Shown here: positions 16,671 to 26,432 of the stretch, in pieces
Layout of the letters: every line of letters starts with the position of its first letter
Numbering within the stretch: the stretch's first letter is position 1
DNA from: Actinomadura mexicana
GTDB lineage: Bacteria; Actinomycetota; Actinomycetes; Streptosporangiales; Streptosporangiaceae
Assembly: GCF_900188105.1 (NCBI RefSeq)
Contig: NZ_FZNP01000021.1
Location: forward strand, 62,001 to 126,000
Reading direction: 5' to 3'
Length of the DNA stretch: 64,000 nucleotides
Made by a program: the position numbers and the translations under genes
The notes under the pieces: generated by a model
What the model saw: the letters and a program-made list of their open reading frames with translations, nothing else
Databases searched by the model: none
What the model was told of the DNA's origin: nothing

Positions 16671-17183
16671 ATGGGCAGCGACATTATTCTTGCGGCGGGC
16701 TCGGGCGGTAGCGGGGGCTTCAACCTGCTCCTGCTGCTCGCCGTGCCACTGGTCTTCTACTTCCTGCTCATCCGGCCGCAGAGCAAGCGCCGTAAAGATC
16801 AGATGCAGATGCAGAACGCCATGGAACCGGGCGCTCGCGTCCTGACGACCAGCGGTATGCGTGCGACCGTCGTGTCGGTCGACGACGACGGCCTCGTGCT
16901 GGAGATCGCCGATGGCGTCGAGGTCCGCTTCGTCAAGCAGGCCGTCATGCAGGTCCTCAAGGACGACGAGCCCGAGGAGCTCGACGACGAGCACGACGAG
17001 GACGTCGAGGACGAGGAGCGCGACGAGGACGGCGACCGCGTCGACCTGTCCAAGGACGGCTCCGAGGTCGACCTGTCCAAGGACGGGGACGACGAGGCCG
17101 CGGACGCCGCGGGCGAGGACGGCGAGCGCGAGTCCAAGCCGAAGGGGAAGGCGAAGGTCGAGGCGGGCGACAAGCCCGCCTGA
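16671..17183 (+). CDS. yajC: Preprotein translocase accessory subunit YajC
   Basis: This 170-residue protein begins at ATG 16671. Residues about 18-35 form the single membrane helix (LLLLLAVPLVFYFLLIRP), followed by the YajC consensus QSKRRKDQMQMQNAMEPGARVLTTSGMRATVVSVDDDGLVLEIADGVEVRF. YajC associates with SecD and SecF, which are encoded next. The C-terminal 65 residues are strongly acidic and repetitive, including a duplicated VDLSKDG word from a 20-nt direct repeat (17040-17059 and 17067-17086). Typical YajC proteins are about 110 residues, so this tail is an extension. Confidence 0.93.
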   Translation: MGSDIILAAGSGGSGGFNLLLLLAVPLVFYFLLIRPQSKRRKDQMQMQNAMEPGARVLTTSGMRATVVSVDDDGLVLEIADGVEVRFVKQAVMQVLKDDEPEELDDEHDEDVEDEERDEDGDRVDLSKDGSEVDLSKDGDDEAADAAGEDGERESKPKGKAKVEAGDKPA

Positions 17184-17224
17184 CCCTCCTCACGGCGACG
17201 ATACGACGGGAAGTACGACGACAA

Positions 17225-19033
17225 GTGGCTCCGCCCAAGAATGCTCCCAAGCCCGGGCGCACGCTCCTCGCGCTCTTCGCGATCATGGTGGTCATGGCCG
17301 GTCTGGCGGTCTGGCAGGGGCAGACGAAGCCCAAGCTGGGCCTGGACCTCGCCGGCGGGACGACCGTGACGCTCACGGCCAAGACCGCGAACGGCAAGAA
17401 TCCCCCGGCGAACCAGATGAACCAGGCCGTCAAGATCATGACGAAGCGCGTCAATGGTCTGGGGGTGTCCGACGCCGAGGTCGCCAAGCAGGGCAGCAAC
17501 AACATCGTGGTGAACGTCCCCGGTGAGGGGCAGGGCCGCGTCGTCAACCTGATCGGGACGACGGCCAAGCTGCAGTTCCGCCAGGTGTTCGCGGTGGCCG
17601 ACGGGAAGCCGTCGAGCGGGGCGGTGCCCGCCCCGTCCCCCAGCCCCTCGAAGGGCACGGGGGAGAAGAAGGACGGGGGCAAGAGCCCGTCGCCGTCCGC
17701 GTCGGCGTCCCCCTCGGGGGGCGCGTCGCCGTCGGCGTCGTCCACTCCGCGCGGCCGGGCCCTTTCGGGGGCGCTGACGGCCCCGACGCCCAAGCCGTCC
17801 GGGTCCGCCGCCCCGTCGTCCGCGCCGTCGGCGTCGTCGCCGCTGGGCCAGCCGTCGGGGCAGCCCACGGCCCCCACGCAGGACTACCCGGGCGTCACCG
17901 ACAAGGCCGTGATCAGCCAGTTCGAGGCGCTGAACTGCTACACCGGCGACCGGCGGGCCCCGGGGTCCAACGACCCGAACCGCAAGTTCGTCGCCTCCTG
18001 CGACCAGGACGAGGAGAGCGGCCAGGCCGCCAAGTACATCCTCGGCCCCGTCCGGGTGCTGGGCGAGAACGTCTCCTCGGCGAGCGCGATGCCGCCGAAC
18101 GCCCAGAACGGCCAGGCCAGCTGGTCGGTCTCGCTGAAGTTCGACGGCACGGGCGCCCGCCAGTTCGGCGAGGTCACCACCGCCGCGTCCCAGGCCTACC
18201 AGCAGAACCCGTCCTCCCCGCAGGCGCAGGTCGCGATCGTCCTGGACGGACAGGTCGTCTCCGCGCCCAGCATCCGCGAGGGCGCCATCACCGGCGGCAC
18301 CGCCAGCATCGACGGCCCGCCCGACAGCTTCAACCAGCAGTACGCCACCGACCTCGCCAACGTGCTCAAGTACGGGGCGCTGCCGCTGGAGTTCAAGCAG
18401 AGCTCCATCGACGAGGTGTCGTCCACGCTGGGCTCCGACCAGCTGACCGGGGGGCTGATCGCCGGCGCGATCGGGCTCGGCCTGGTGCTGCTCTACTGCC
18501 TGTTCTACTACCGGGGCCTCGGCCTGGTGGCGGTGTCCAGCCTGGTCGTGGCGTCGGTCATCACCTACGAGGCGGTGGTGATCCTCGGTGAGGGGATGGG
18601 CTTCCGGCTCTCCCTGCCGCACATCATCGGCCTGATCGTGTCCATCGGCATCACCGCCGACTCGTTCATCGTCTACTTCGAGCGGCTGAGGGACGAGCTG
18701 CGGGCCGGGCGCAAGCTGCGCTCGTCGGTGGAGAACGCCTGGAAGCGGGCGCGGCGCACCATCCTCGTCGCCGACGCGGTCACGTTCCTCGCGGCGCTGG
18801 TGCTGTACTTCCTCGCGGTCGGCGGAGTGGCCGGGTTCGCGTTCGCGATGGGTCTCACGACGCTCATCGACGTGGTCGTGGTGTTCTTCTTCACCAAGCC
18901 GCTGGTCGCGCTGCTGGCGCGCACGAGCTTCTTCGGCCGCGGGCATCCGATGTCCGGTCTCGATCCGAGGCGCCTGCACAAGGCGCAGGACACCTCCGCC
19001 CCAGCCGCCCGCACGACGAGCCAGGAGGCCTGA
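17225..19033 (+). CDS. secD: Protein translocase subunit SecD
   Basis: This 602-residue RND-like membrane protein begins at GTG 17225. An N-terminal helix (about 12-30) is followed by KLGLDLAGGTTVTL, a SecD hallmark. The large P1 extracytoplasmic domain follows, then the C-terminal helices starting near LTGGLIAGAIGLGLVLLYCLFYYRG, with IGITADSFIVYFERLRDE in the fourth. SecDF uses the proton gradient to pull secreted proteins across the membrane. Residues about 126-218 are a Ser/Pro/Ala-rich insertion inside P1, not present in shorter homologues. secF begins three bases after the stop. Confidence 0.95.
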   Translation: MAPPKNAPKPGRTLLALFAIMVVMAGLAVWQGQTKPKLGLDLAGGTTVTLTAKTANGKNPPANQMNQAVKIMTKRVNGLGVSDAEVAKQGSNNIVVNVPGEGQGRVVNLIGTTAKLQFRQVFAVADGKPSSGAVPAPSPSPSKGTGEKKDGGKSPSPSASASPSGGASPSASSTPRGRALSGALTAPTPKPSGSAAPSSAPSASSPLGQPSGQPTAPTQDYPGVTDKAVISQFEALNCYTGDRRAPGSNDPNRKFVASCDQDEESGQAAKYILGPVRVLGENVSSASAMPPNAQNGQASWSVSLKFDGTGARQFGEVTTAASQAYQQNPSSPQAQVAIVLDGQVVSAPSIREGAITGGTASIDGPPDSFNQQYATDLANVLKYGALPLEFKQSSIDEVSSTLGSDQLTGGLIAGAIGLGLVLLYCLFYYRGLGLVAVSSLVVASVITYEAVVILGEGMGFRLSLPHIIGLIVSIGITADSFIVYFERLRDELRAGRKLRSSVENAWKRARRTILVADAVTFLAALVLYFLAVGGVAGFAFAMGLTTLIDVVVVFFFTKPLVALLARTSFFGRGHPMSGLDPRRLHKAQDTSAPAARTTSQEA

Positions 19034-19035
19034 GC

Positions 19036-20205
19036 ATGGGAACGCGTGCGGCCATCTCCCGGATCTACCGGGGCGAGATCAGCGCGGACATCGTCGGCCG
19101 GCCGAAGATCTGGTACACGATCTCCGGGCTGCTGCTGGCGCTGTCGATCGCGGGCCTGCTGGTGCAGGGCCTCAACTTCGGTGTGGAGTTCAAGGGCGGC
19201 TCCGTCTTCACCTTCAAGGCGCCGAGCGCGTCGATCGAGCAGGTGCGCGGCGCCGTCGGCGACGGCGGCGCCCACCAGGTGATCGTGCAGAAGGCGGGCG
19301 GCGACTGGCGGGTCACGACCGAGAGCCTGTCCTCCGACCAGGTCACCGAGGTCAAGTCGAGCGTCGCCAAGGAGCTGACCGTCCCCGCCGACAAGGTCAG
19401 CACGCAGGTCGTCGGCGCCTCGTGGGGCGGTGAGATCCAGAAGAAGGCATGGCAGGCGCTGCTCGTCTTCATGATCTTGATCATCGCCTACCTGTCGGTG
19501 GCGTTCGAGTGGCGGATGGCCGTGGCCGCGGTGGTCGCGCTCATCCACGACCTGGTGATCACGGCGGGCGTCTACGCCTGGTCCGGCTTCGAGGTCACCC
19601 CGGCCACGCTGCTCGGCTTCCTGACGATCCTCGGCTACTCGCTGTACGACGCGGTCGTCGTCTTCGACATGATCAAGGAGGTCACCAAGCCGCTCGGACC
19701 GACCTCCAGGACGACCTACAGCGAGGCCGCCAACGAGGCGCTCAGCAACACCCTGGTCCGGTCGCTGAACACCTCCCTGGTGGCGATCCTGCCGGTCGGC
19801 GCGATCCTGTTCATCGGGACGACGCTGTTCGGCGCCGGCACGCTGAAGGACCTGTCGCTCGCCCTGTTCGTCGGCATGATCGTCGGCACGTACTCCTCGA
19901 TCTGCGTGGCCACGCCGCTGCTCGTCCAGTTCAAGGAGCGCGAGCCGAAGTACAAGCAGATTCGCCAGAACATCGCCCGGCGCGAGCAGAGCACCAAGCG
20001 GGCGTCGAAGACCAGGGTCAGGGCCGGTGCCGGCGCCTCCGCCGCCGCGCCGGCCGACGACCCGTCGGGCGAGGACACCGGCGAGCCCGGCGACAACGAC
20101 CCCCCAGAGATCCGCAGCACGGTCACCGTGCGGAAGGTCGTGCAGAGCGGGTCGCGGCAGCAGCCGAAGCGCGGCTCGCGGCAGCAGCGCCGCGGCGGCA
20201 AGTAG
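19036..20205 (+). CDS. secF: Protein translocase subunit SecF
   Basis: This 389-residue protein starts at ATG 19036 behind the GGAGG in the secD tail. After an N-terminal helix comes GVEFKGGSVFTF, the SecF counterpart of the SecD LDLAGG motif. The helices follow, with EVTPATLLGFLTILGYSLYDAVVVFDMIKE and SLNTSLVAILPVGAI. The last 80 residues are a charged, probably cytoplasmic tail rich in Arg and Gln. It forms the SecDF complex with the preceding gene product and assists secretion after SecA. Confidence 0.96.
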   Translation: MGTRAAISRIYRGEISADIVGRPKIWYTISGLLLALSIAGLLVQGLNFGVEFKGGSVFTFKAPSASIEQVRGAVGDGGAHQVIVQKAGGDWRVTTESLSSDQVTEVKSSVAKELTVPADKVSTQVVGASWGGEIQKKAWQALLVFMILIIAYLSVAFEWRMAVAAVVALIHDLVITAGVYAWSGFEVTPATLLGFLTILGYSLYDAVVVFDMIKEVTKPLGPTSRTTYSEAANEALSNTLVRSLNTSLVAILPVGAILFIGTTLFGAGTLKDLSLALFVGMIVGTYSSICVATPLLVQFKEREPKYKQIRQNIARREQSTKRASKTRVRAGAGASAAAPADDPSGEDTGEPGDNDPPEIRSTVTVRKVVQSGSRQQPKRGSRQQRRGGK

Positions 20206-20217
20206 GGCGGGGACGGA

Positions 20218-20742
20218 GTGGACCTCGGCAAGCTGATCCAGGAGCGGATCCGCGACATCCCCGACTATCCCAAGCAGGGGGTGATGTTCAAGGACATCAC
20301 CCCTCTGCTGGCCGACCATGTGGCGTTCGCCGGGGTGGTCGACGCCGTGGTCAACCACCACGGCCGCGGCACCATCGACAAGATCGTCGGCATCGAGGCC
20401 CGCGGGTTCATCCTCGCCGCGCCCGTCGCCTACCACTTCGGGGCGGGCTTCGTCCCGGTGCGGAAGAAGGGGAAACTGCCCTCGGCGACGGACGCGGAGA
20501 CCTATGATCTCGAGTACGGGAGCGAGACGATCGAGATCCACCTCGACGCCTTCGAGCCCGGCGACCGGGTGCTGATCGTCGACGACGTCCTGGCCACCGG
20601 AGGGACGGCCAGGGCCACCGCCGAACTCGTGCGGCGGGGCGGCGGAGAGGTCGTCGGGCTGTCGGTCCTCCTTGAGCTGTCGTTCCTGCACGGACGCGAC
20701 AAGCTGGGGAATCTGGACGTTCACTCCCTGGTTACGGTCTAG
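20218..20742 (+). CDS. apt: Adenine phosphoribosyltransferase
   Basis: This 174-residue enzyme, from GTG 20218, salvages adenine to AMP with PRPP. It opens IQERIRDIPDYPKQGVMFKDITPLL, the Apt signature. IEARGFILAAPVA and KKGKLP precede the PRPP-binding loop VLIVDDVLATGGTARATAELV. The order secD-secF-apt-relA is standard in actinobacteria and ties purine salvage to the stringent-response gene downstream. The gap to secF is 12 bases. Confidence 0.96.
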   Translation: MDLGKLIQERIRDIPDYPKQGVMFKDITPLLADHVAFAGVVDAVVNHHGRGTIDKIVGIEARGFILAAPVAYHFGAGFVPVRKKGKLPSATDAETYDLEYGSETIEIHLDAFEPGDRVLIVDDVLATGGTARATAELVRRGGGEVVGLSVLLELSFLHGRDKLGNLDVHSLVTV

Positions 20743-20846
20743 TACGAAATAGCGGCCGGATACACTGACGCCATCAGGGTCCGGTCGGAACGGGCGCGGC
20801 CCGCACGACGACGGGTGCGGCGCCCGGGATGGACTAGGGAGGCTGG

Positions 20847-23330
20847 GTGCCAGGTGAGGTGGTATCGACCGACGCGGTGAACACCGCCGCCGAAGAGCGG
20901 CGCGCGCCCCCACCGCCCGACGTCCGGCCGCCCGAGCCCGACGAACCCGCCGCGCGGACGCCCGCGTCCGCCCCGCCCGTCCAGCCCTCGCCGAGATCTG
21001 ATGTCGCCCCAGCCCCAGGCCCTGGCGCCGCCCCGGACGATGACGACGCGTCCGAGCCCGCCGTCCCGTCCAGGCCTACGCAGGCCACGATCCCGCCGTC
21101 CGCCGCCCGGGTGCGCCGTAGGCTCGCCAGGTTGGGCGCCCAGCGCGGCCCCACTATGAATCCGGTACTCGAACCACTGATCAAAACGGTCCGCAACACG
21201 CACCCGAAGGCGGACCTCCGGCTCATCGAGCGCGCCTACGACGTGGCCGCGCACTACCACCGGCACCAGAAGCGCAAGAGCGGCGACCCGTACATCACCC
21301 ATCCGCTCGCGGTGGCCACCATCCTCGCCGAGCTCGGCATGAACACCGAGACGCTCTGCGCGGCGCTGCTGCACGACACCGTCGAGGACACCCCCTACAC
21401 CCTCGACCAGCTGAGCGCCGAGTTCGGAGACGAGATCGCCGCCCTGGTCGACGGGGTCACCAAGCTCGACAAGGTCAAGTACGGGGAGGCCGCGGAGGCC
21501 GAGACCGTCCGCAAGATGGTCGTGGCGATGTCCCGCGACATCCGCGTCCTGGTGATCAAGCTCGGCGACCGGCTGCACAACATGCGCACGCTGCGCTACA
21601 TGCCGCGGCACAAGCAGGAGAAGAAGGCCCGCGAGACCCTGGAGGTGTTCGCGCCGCTCGCGCACCGCCTCGGGATGAACACGCTGAAGTGGGAGCTGGA
21701 GGACCTCGCGTTCGCCACGCTGTACCCCAAGCGGTTCGACGAGATCGCCCGCCTGGTGTTCGAGCGCGCCCCGCGCCGCGACGTCTACCTGCAGGAAGTG
21801 ATCGAGAACGTCTCCACCGACCTGCGCGAGGCCCGGATCAAGGCCACCGTGACGGGCCGGCCGAAGCACTACTACTCGATCTACCAGAAGATGATCGCGC
21901 GGGACGTCAGCTTCGACGACATCTACGACCTGGTCGGCATCCGGGTCCTCGTCGACAGCGTCCGCGACTGCTACGCCGCCCTCGGCTCGATCCACGCGCG
22001 GTGGAACCCGGTCCCCGGCCGGTTCAAGGACTACATCGCGATGCCGAAGTTCAACATGTACCAGTCGCTGCACACGACGGTGATCGGCCCGGAGGGCAAG
22101 CCCGTCGAGCTGCAGATCCGCACCTGGGGCATGCACCGCCGCGCCGAGTACGGCGTCGCCGCGCACTGGAAGTACAAGGAGGAGACGGTCGGCGGCCGCA
22201 AGGCCGGTGACATGCAGTGGCTGCGCCAGCTCCTCGACTGGCAGAAGGAGACCGCCGACCCGGCCGAGTTCCTGGAGTCGCTGCGCTTCGACCTGTCGGT
22301 CTCCGAGGTCTTCGTGTTCACGCCGAAGGGCGACGTGATCGCGCTGCCGCAGGGCGCCACCCCCGTCGACTTCGCGTACGCGATCCACACCGAGGTCGGG
22401 CACCGATGTATCGGCGCCCGCGTCAACGGCCGCCTCGTCCCCCTCGAATCGACCCTCGACAACGGCGACACGGTCGAGGTCTTCACCTCCAAGTCGCAGG
22501 ACGCGGGCCCGAGCCGCGACTGGCTCGGCTTCGTCAAGAGCGCCCGCGCCCGCAACAAGATCAAGCACTGGTTCTCCAAGGAGCGCCGCGACACCGCGAT
22601 CGAGTCCGGCAAGGACGCGATCGCCCGTGCGATGCGCAAGCAGAACATGCCGTTGCAGCGGATGATGTCCGGCGAGGCCCTCCTCGCCCTCGCCCGCGAC
22701 ATGCGCTACCCGGACGTGTCGTCCCTGTACGCGGCCGTGGGCGAGAGCCAGGTCTCCGCGCAGCACGTCGTGCAGCGCCTGGTGGACGCCCTCGGCGGGG
22801 TGGAGAGCGCCGAAGAGGATCTCGCCGAGATCGCGCTGCCGACCCGCCGCAAGCGCAGCCGGCCCGCGGGCGACCCGGGCGTCGTCGTCGCCGACGACCC
22901 CGATGTGTGGGTTCGGCTGTCGCGCTGCTGTACCCCGGTCCCCGGCGACGACATCGTCGGCTTCGTGACCCGCGGCCACGGCGTCTCCGTCCACCGGTCC
23001 GACTGCGCCAACGTCGAGAGCCTGAGGTCGCAGCCGGACCGACTGATCGACGTCAAGTGGTCCCCGGGCGAGGACTCGGTGTTCCTCGTCGCGATCCAGG
23101 TGGAGGCGCTCGACCGCCCCCGCCTGCTGTCGGACGTGACCCGCGTCCTGTCCGACCAGCACGTCAACATCCTGTCGGCGTCGGTCACCACGACCCGCGA
23201 CCGCGTCGCCGTCAGCCGCTTCACCTTCGAGATGGGCGACCCGAAGCACCTCGGCCACGTCCTGAAGGCCGTCCGCTCCATCGACGGCGTCTACGACGTC
23301 TACCGGGTGACCAGCGGCGCCACCAAGTAG
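20847..23330 (+). CDS. relA: Bifunctional (p)ppGpp synthetase/hydrolase (RelA/SpoT, Rel)
   Basis: This 827-residue protein starts at GTG 20847 after GGGAGG. A Pro/Ala/Asp-rich N-terminus (about 1-105) precedes the HD hydrolase domain, recognised by ITHPLAVATILAELG and LLHDTVEDTPYT. The synthetase domain contains GRPKHYYSIYQKM and YDLVGIRVLVDSVRDCYAALG. A TGS domain (VFVFTPKGDVIALPQGATPVDFAYAIHTEVGH), a zinc-finger-like region (RCCTPVPGD) and a C-terminal ACT domain follow. Both catalytic domains look intact, so it should make and degrade (p)ppGpp in response to starved ribosomes. The disordered N-terminus is longer than usual. Confidence 0.97.
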   Translation: MPGEVVSTDAVNTAAEERRAPPPPDVRPPEPDEPAARTPASAPPVQPSPRSDVAPAPGPGAAPDDDDASEPAVPSRPTQATIPPSAARVRRRLARLGAQRGPTMNPVLEPLIKTVRNTHPKADLRLIERAYDVAAHYHRHQKRKSGDPYITHPLAVATILAELGMNTETLCAALLHDTVEDTPYTLDQLSAEFGDEIAALVDGVTKLDKVKYGEAAEAETVRKMVVAMSRDIRVLVIKLGDRLHNMRTLRYMPRHKQEKKARETLEVFAPLAHRLGMNTLKWELEDLAFATLYPKRFDEIARLVFERAPRRDVYLQEVIENVSTDLREARIKATVTGRPKHYYSIYQKMIARDVSFDDIYDLVGIRVLVDSVRDCYAALGSIHARWNPVPGRFKDYIAMPKFNMYQSLHTTVIGPEGKPVELQIRTWGMHRRAEYGVAAHWKYKEETVGGRKAGDMQWLRQLLDWQKETADPAEFLESLRFDLSVSEVFVFTPKGDVIALPQGATPVDFAYAIHTEVGHRCIGARVNGRLVPLESTLDNGDTVEVFTSKSQDAGPSRDWLGFVKSARARNKIKHWFSKERRDTAIESGKDAIARAMRKQNMPLQRMMSGEALLALARDMRYPDVSSLYAAVGESQVSAQHVVQRLVDALGGVESAEEDLAEIALPTRRKRSRPAGDPGVVVADDPDVWVRLSRCCTPVPGDDIVGFVTRGHGVSVHRSDCANVESLRSQPDRLIDVKWSPGEDSVFLVAIQVEALDRPRLLSDVTRVLSDQHVNILSASVTTTRDRVAVSRFTFEMGDPKHLGHVLKAVRSIDGVYDVYRVTSGATK

Positions 23331-23333
23331 GAG

Positions 23334-23383
23334 CCCGCACGCGAAAGGGCGGCCGCGGGCGCGGCCGCCCTTTCGCGTGCGGG
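23334..23383. terminator. Bidirectional terminator between relA and aspS
   Basis: A perfect 23-bp inverted repeat (23334-23356 with 23361-23383, 4-nt loop) fills the gap between the convergent relA and aspS stops. Its stem contains CGAAAGGGC and GCCCTTTCG. Confidence 0.9.
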
Positions 23384-25144
23384 TCAGTTGTCGGTGGGCT
23401 CGTCCTCGGGGATGACGTCGACGCCGGCCTCCGCGCGCTGCTCCGGGGTGATGGGGGTCGGCGCGGCGGTCAGGGGGTCGTGGCCGGAGGCGGCCTTCGG
23501 GAAGGCGATCACATCGCGGATCGACTCCTGGCGGGCGAGGAGCATGACCACCCGGTCCCAGCCGAACGCGATGCCGCCGTGCGGCGGCGGGCCGAACTTG
23601 AACGCCTCCAGCAGGAAGCCGAACTTGGACTCCGCCTCCTGCTTGGACAGGCCCAGCACGTCGAAGACGCGCTGCTGCATCTCGGCGCGGTGGATACGGA
23701 TGGAGCCGCCGCCGATCTCGTTGCCGTTCAGGACGAGGTCGTAGGCGTCGGCGAGGGCGGTGCCCGGGTCCTCCTGGAAGGTGTCGGCGTACTCGGGCTT
23801 GGGCGCGGTGAACGGGTGGTGCACCGACGTCCAGCCGATCTGCTCGCCCTTGTCGTCCTCGACGGGCTCGAAGATCGGAGCGTCCACGACCCAGACGAAC
23901 TTCCAGGCGGACTCGTCGATCAGGTCGCGGCGGCGGCCGATCTCCAGGCGCGCGGCGCCGAGGAGCTCCTGGGTGGAATGCCGCTTGCCGGCGCCGAAGA
24001 AGACCGCGTCGCCGGGGGAGGCGCCCGTCTTGGCGGCGAGGCCCTCCTTCTCGGCGTCGGAGAGGTTCTTGGCGACCGGGCCGCCGAGGGTGCCGTCCTC
24101 CTGGAGGAGCACGTAGGCGAGGCCGCGGGCGCCGCGGGCCTTCGCCCAGTCCTGCCAGCCGTCCAGTTCCCTGCGGGTCTGGGACGCGCCGCCGGGCATG
24201 ACTACCGCACCGACGTACGGGGCCTGGAACACGCGGAACGACGTGCCGGCGAAGTACTCGGTCATGTCGGTCAGCTCGTTGCCGAACCGCAGGTCGGGCT
24301 TGTCGGAGCCGTAGCGGGCCAGCGCGTCGGCGTAGGTGATGTGGGGGATCGGGCGGGGGATCTCGTACCCGGCGATCTCTTTCCACAGGCGCGCCACGAG
24401 GTCCTCGCCGACCGACAGGACGTCGTCCTGCTCGGCGAACGACATCTCGATGTCGATCTGGGTGAACTCGGGCTGCCGGTCGGCGCGGAAGTCCTCGTCG
24501 CGGTAGCAGCGGGCGATCTGGTAGTAGCGTTCGAGGCCGCCGACCATGAGGAGCTGCTTGAACAGCTGCGGCGACTGCGGGAGCGCGTACCAGTGGCCCG
24601 GCTGGAGCCGGACGGGGACGAGGAAGTCGCGGGCGCCCTCCGGGGTGGACCGGGTGAGGGTGGGCGTCTCCACGTTCACGAAGCCGTGCGCGCGCATCAC
24701 CTCGTGCGTCAGGAACGAGGCCTCGGAGCGGACCTTCATCGCCCGCGCGACGCCCTCGCGGCGCAGGTCGAGGTAGCGGTACTTGAGGCGGATCTCCTCG
24801 TTGACGTTGACGTCGCCCTCGATGGGGAACGGCAGCGGCGCCGCGTCGGAGAGCACCTCGATGTGGGCGGCGGCGACCTCGACCCCGCCGGTGGGCAGTT
24901 CGGGGTTCTCGTTGCCCTCCGGCCGGACGCGGACCTCGCCGACGACCTTGACGCAGTACTCGGCGCGCAGGTCGTGAGCGGTGTCCTCCTCGCGGAAGAC
25001 GACCTGCGCGGTTCCGGAGGCGTCGCGCAGGTCGATGAACGTGACGCCGCCGTGGTCGCGGCGGCGGCCGACCCAGCCGGCCAGCGTTACCTGCTGCCCG
25101 GCGTGCTCCTCGCGGAGCGTCCCCGCCTCGTGGGTGCGGATCAT
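23384..25144 (-). CDS. aspS: Aspartyl-tRNA synthetase
   Basis: This 586-residue class II synthetase starts at ATG 25144, overlapping the hisS TGA by four bases. The N-terminal OB-fold anticodon domain begins MIRTHEAGTLREEHAGQQVTLAGWVGRRRDHGGVTFIDLRD. Motif 2 is CYRDEDFRADRQPEFTQIDIE, and motif 3 is GGIAFGWDRVVMLL. The bacterial GAD insertion lies between them. It charges tRNA-Asp. Whether it also mischarges tRNA-Asn cannot be read here. It is the last gene of the minus-strand MBL hydrolase-hisS-aspS operon. Confidence 0.97.
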   Translation of the reverse strand: MIRTHEAGTLREEHAGQQVTLAGWVGRRRDHGGVTFIDLRDASGTAQVVFREEDTAHDLRAEYCVKVVGEVRVRPEGNENPELPTGGVEVAAAHIEVLSDAAPLPFPIEGDVNVNEEIRLKYRYLDLRREGVARAMKVRSEASFLTHEVMRAHGFVNVETPTLTRSTPEGARDFLVPVRLQPGHWYALPQSPQLFKQLLMVGGLERYYQIARCYRDEDFRADRQPEFTQIDIEMSFAEQDDVLSVGEDLVARLWKEIAGYEIPRPIPHITYADALARYGSDKPDLRFGNELTDMTEYFAGTSFRVFQAPYVGAVVMPGGASQTRRELDGWQDWAKARGARGLAYVLLQEDGTLGGPVAKNLSDAEKEGLAAKTGASPGDAVFFGAGKRHSTQELLGAARLEIGRRRDLIDESAWKFVWVVDAPIFEPVEDDKGEQIGWTSVHHPFTAPKPEYADTFQEDPGTALADAYDLVLNGNEIGGGSIRIHRAEMQQRVFDVLGLSKQEAESKFGFLLEAFKFGPPPHGGIAFGWDRVVMLLARQESIRDVIAFPKAASGHDPLTAAPTPITPEQRAEAGVDVIPEDEPTDN

Positions 25145-26421
25145 TTCGAGAGCCTTTCCTTCAACGTCGTGGTGAGGTCGGTGAGCGGGACGGCGGTCTG
25201 CTCGCCCTCGGCCAGGTCCTTGACCTGGGCGACGCCGTCCGCGATATCTCGCTCCCCGAGGATCACGGCGTACCGGGCGCCCGAGCGGTCCGCGTCCTTC
25301 ATGGCGCCCTTCAGCTTCTTGCCGCCGAACGCCATGTCGGCGGCGATCCCGGCGCGGCGCAGCTCGGCGACGAGCGCGAACAGGCGCCGCTCGGCGGTGC
25401 CGCCGAGCGCCACGCCGAACGCCTCGCAGCGCGGCTCGGCGGCGAACGCGGGGCCCGCTCCTTCCGACGACTCGGCCTCCAGGGCGAGGATCGTGCGGTC
25501 CAGGCCGAGCCCGAACCCGATGCCGGGCAGCGGGGGGCCGCCGATGTCCTCCGACAGCCCGTCGTAGCGGCCGCCGCCGCCGATGCCGGACTGGGCTCCG
25601 AGCAGCGGGTGGTCGAACTCGTAGGTGGTGCGGGTGTAGTAGTCCAGGCCGCGGACGAGGGTGGGGGTGTCCTCCCACGTGATGCCGAGGTCGGCGAGCA
25701 GCTCCCGGACGCGGTCGTGGTGCGCCTTGCACGCCGGGCACAGGTGGTCGGCCATCAGCGGGGCGCCCGCGAGCTGCTCGCGGACCTTGGGACGCTTGTC
25801 GTCCAGCACCCGCAGCGGGTTGATCTCGACGCGGGCGCGGGTGTCCTCGTCCAGGTCCAGGGCGCGCAGGAAGTCCTGCAGCAGGGCCCGGTAGGCGGGG
25901 CGGCACTCCTTGCAGCCGAGCGAGTTCAGCAGCAGCCGCACCCGGGTCAGGCCGAGGGACCGGTACCAGTTCCACGCGATCGCGACCGTCTCGGCGTCGA
26001 CCTGCGGATCCTCGCTGCCGATCGCCTCCAGGTCGAGCTGGTAGAACTGCCGGTAGCGGCCCTGCTGCGGGCGCTCGGCCCGGAACGCGGCCCCGGTCGT
26101 CCACACCTTCACCGGCAGTGAGCCCTTGTGCAGGTTGTTCTCCAGGACGGAGCGCAGCACCGACGCGGTGAACTCGGGGCGCAGCGTCAGTGACCGGCCC
26201 CCCCTGTCCTCGAAGGTGTACATCTCCTTGGACACCACGTCGGTGGACTCGCCGACGCCGCGCCGGAACAGGTTGGTGTCCTCGAACACCGCCAGTTCCA
26301 GATAGCCGTATCCGGCCAGCCTCGCCTGCTCGGCGAACGCCTCCCGGATGGCGTAGAAGAGATCCGCACGCGGCGGGACGTATTCGCTGACCCCCTTCGG
26401 GGCCCGGAAGCTCGAACTCAT
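25141..26421 (-). CDS. hisS: Histidyl-tRNA synthetase
   Basis: This 426-residue class II enzyme starts at ATG 26421. It opens with FRAPKGVSEYVPPR. It shows the histidine-binding motifs GLDYYTRTTYEFDHP and GGGGRYDGLSEDIGG, motif 2 (FRAERPQQGRYRQFYQLDLEAIG), and a cysteine-rich segment with CKECRPAY and CPACKAHH. It sits 11 bases downstream of the MBL hydrolase gene and overlaps aspS. Confidence 0.97.
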   Translation of the reverse strand: MSSSFRAPKGVSEYVPPRADLFYAIREAFAEQARLAGYGYLELAVFEDTNLFRRGVGESTDVVSKEMYTFEDRGGRSLTLRPEFTASVLRSVLENNLHKGSLPVKVWTTGAAFRAERPQQGRYRQFYQLDLEAIGSEDPQVDAETVAIAWNWYRSLGLTRVRLLLNSLGCKECRPAYRALLQDFLRALDLDEDTRARVEINPLRVLDDKRPKVREQLAGAPLMADHLCPACKAHHDRVRELLADLGITWEDTPTLVRGLDYYTRTTYEFDHPLLGAQSGIGGGGRYDGLSEDIGGPPLPGIGFGLGLDRTILALEAESSEGAGPAFAAEPRCEAFGVALGGTAERRLFALVAELRRAGIAADMAFGGKKLKGAMKDADRSGARYAVILGERDIADGVAQVKDLAEGEQTAVPLTDLTTTLKERLSK

Positions 26422-26432
26422 GGTCTTTTAGA

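Noticed and set aside
20739..24386. Long antisense frame opposite relA and aspS
   Set aside because: It runs through a strong bidirectional terminator and two recognised genes. No protein family fits.
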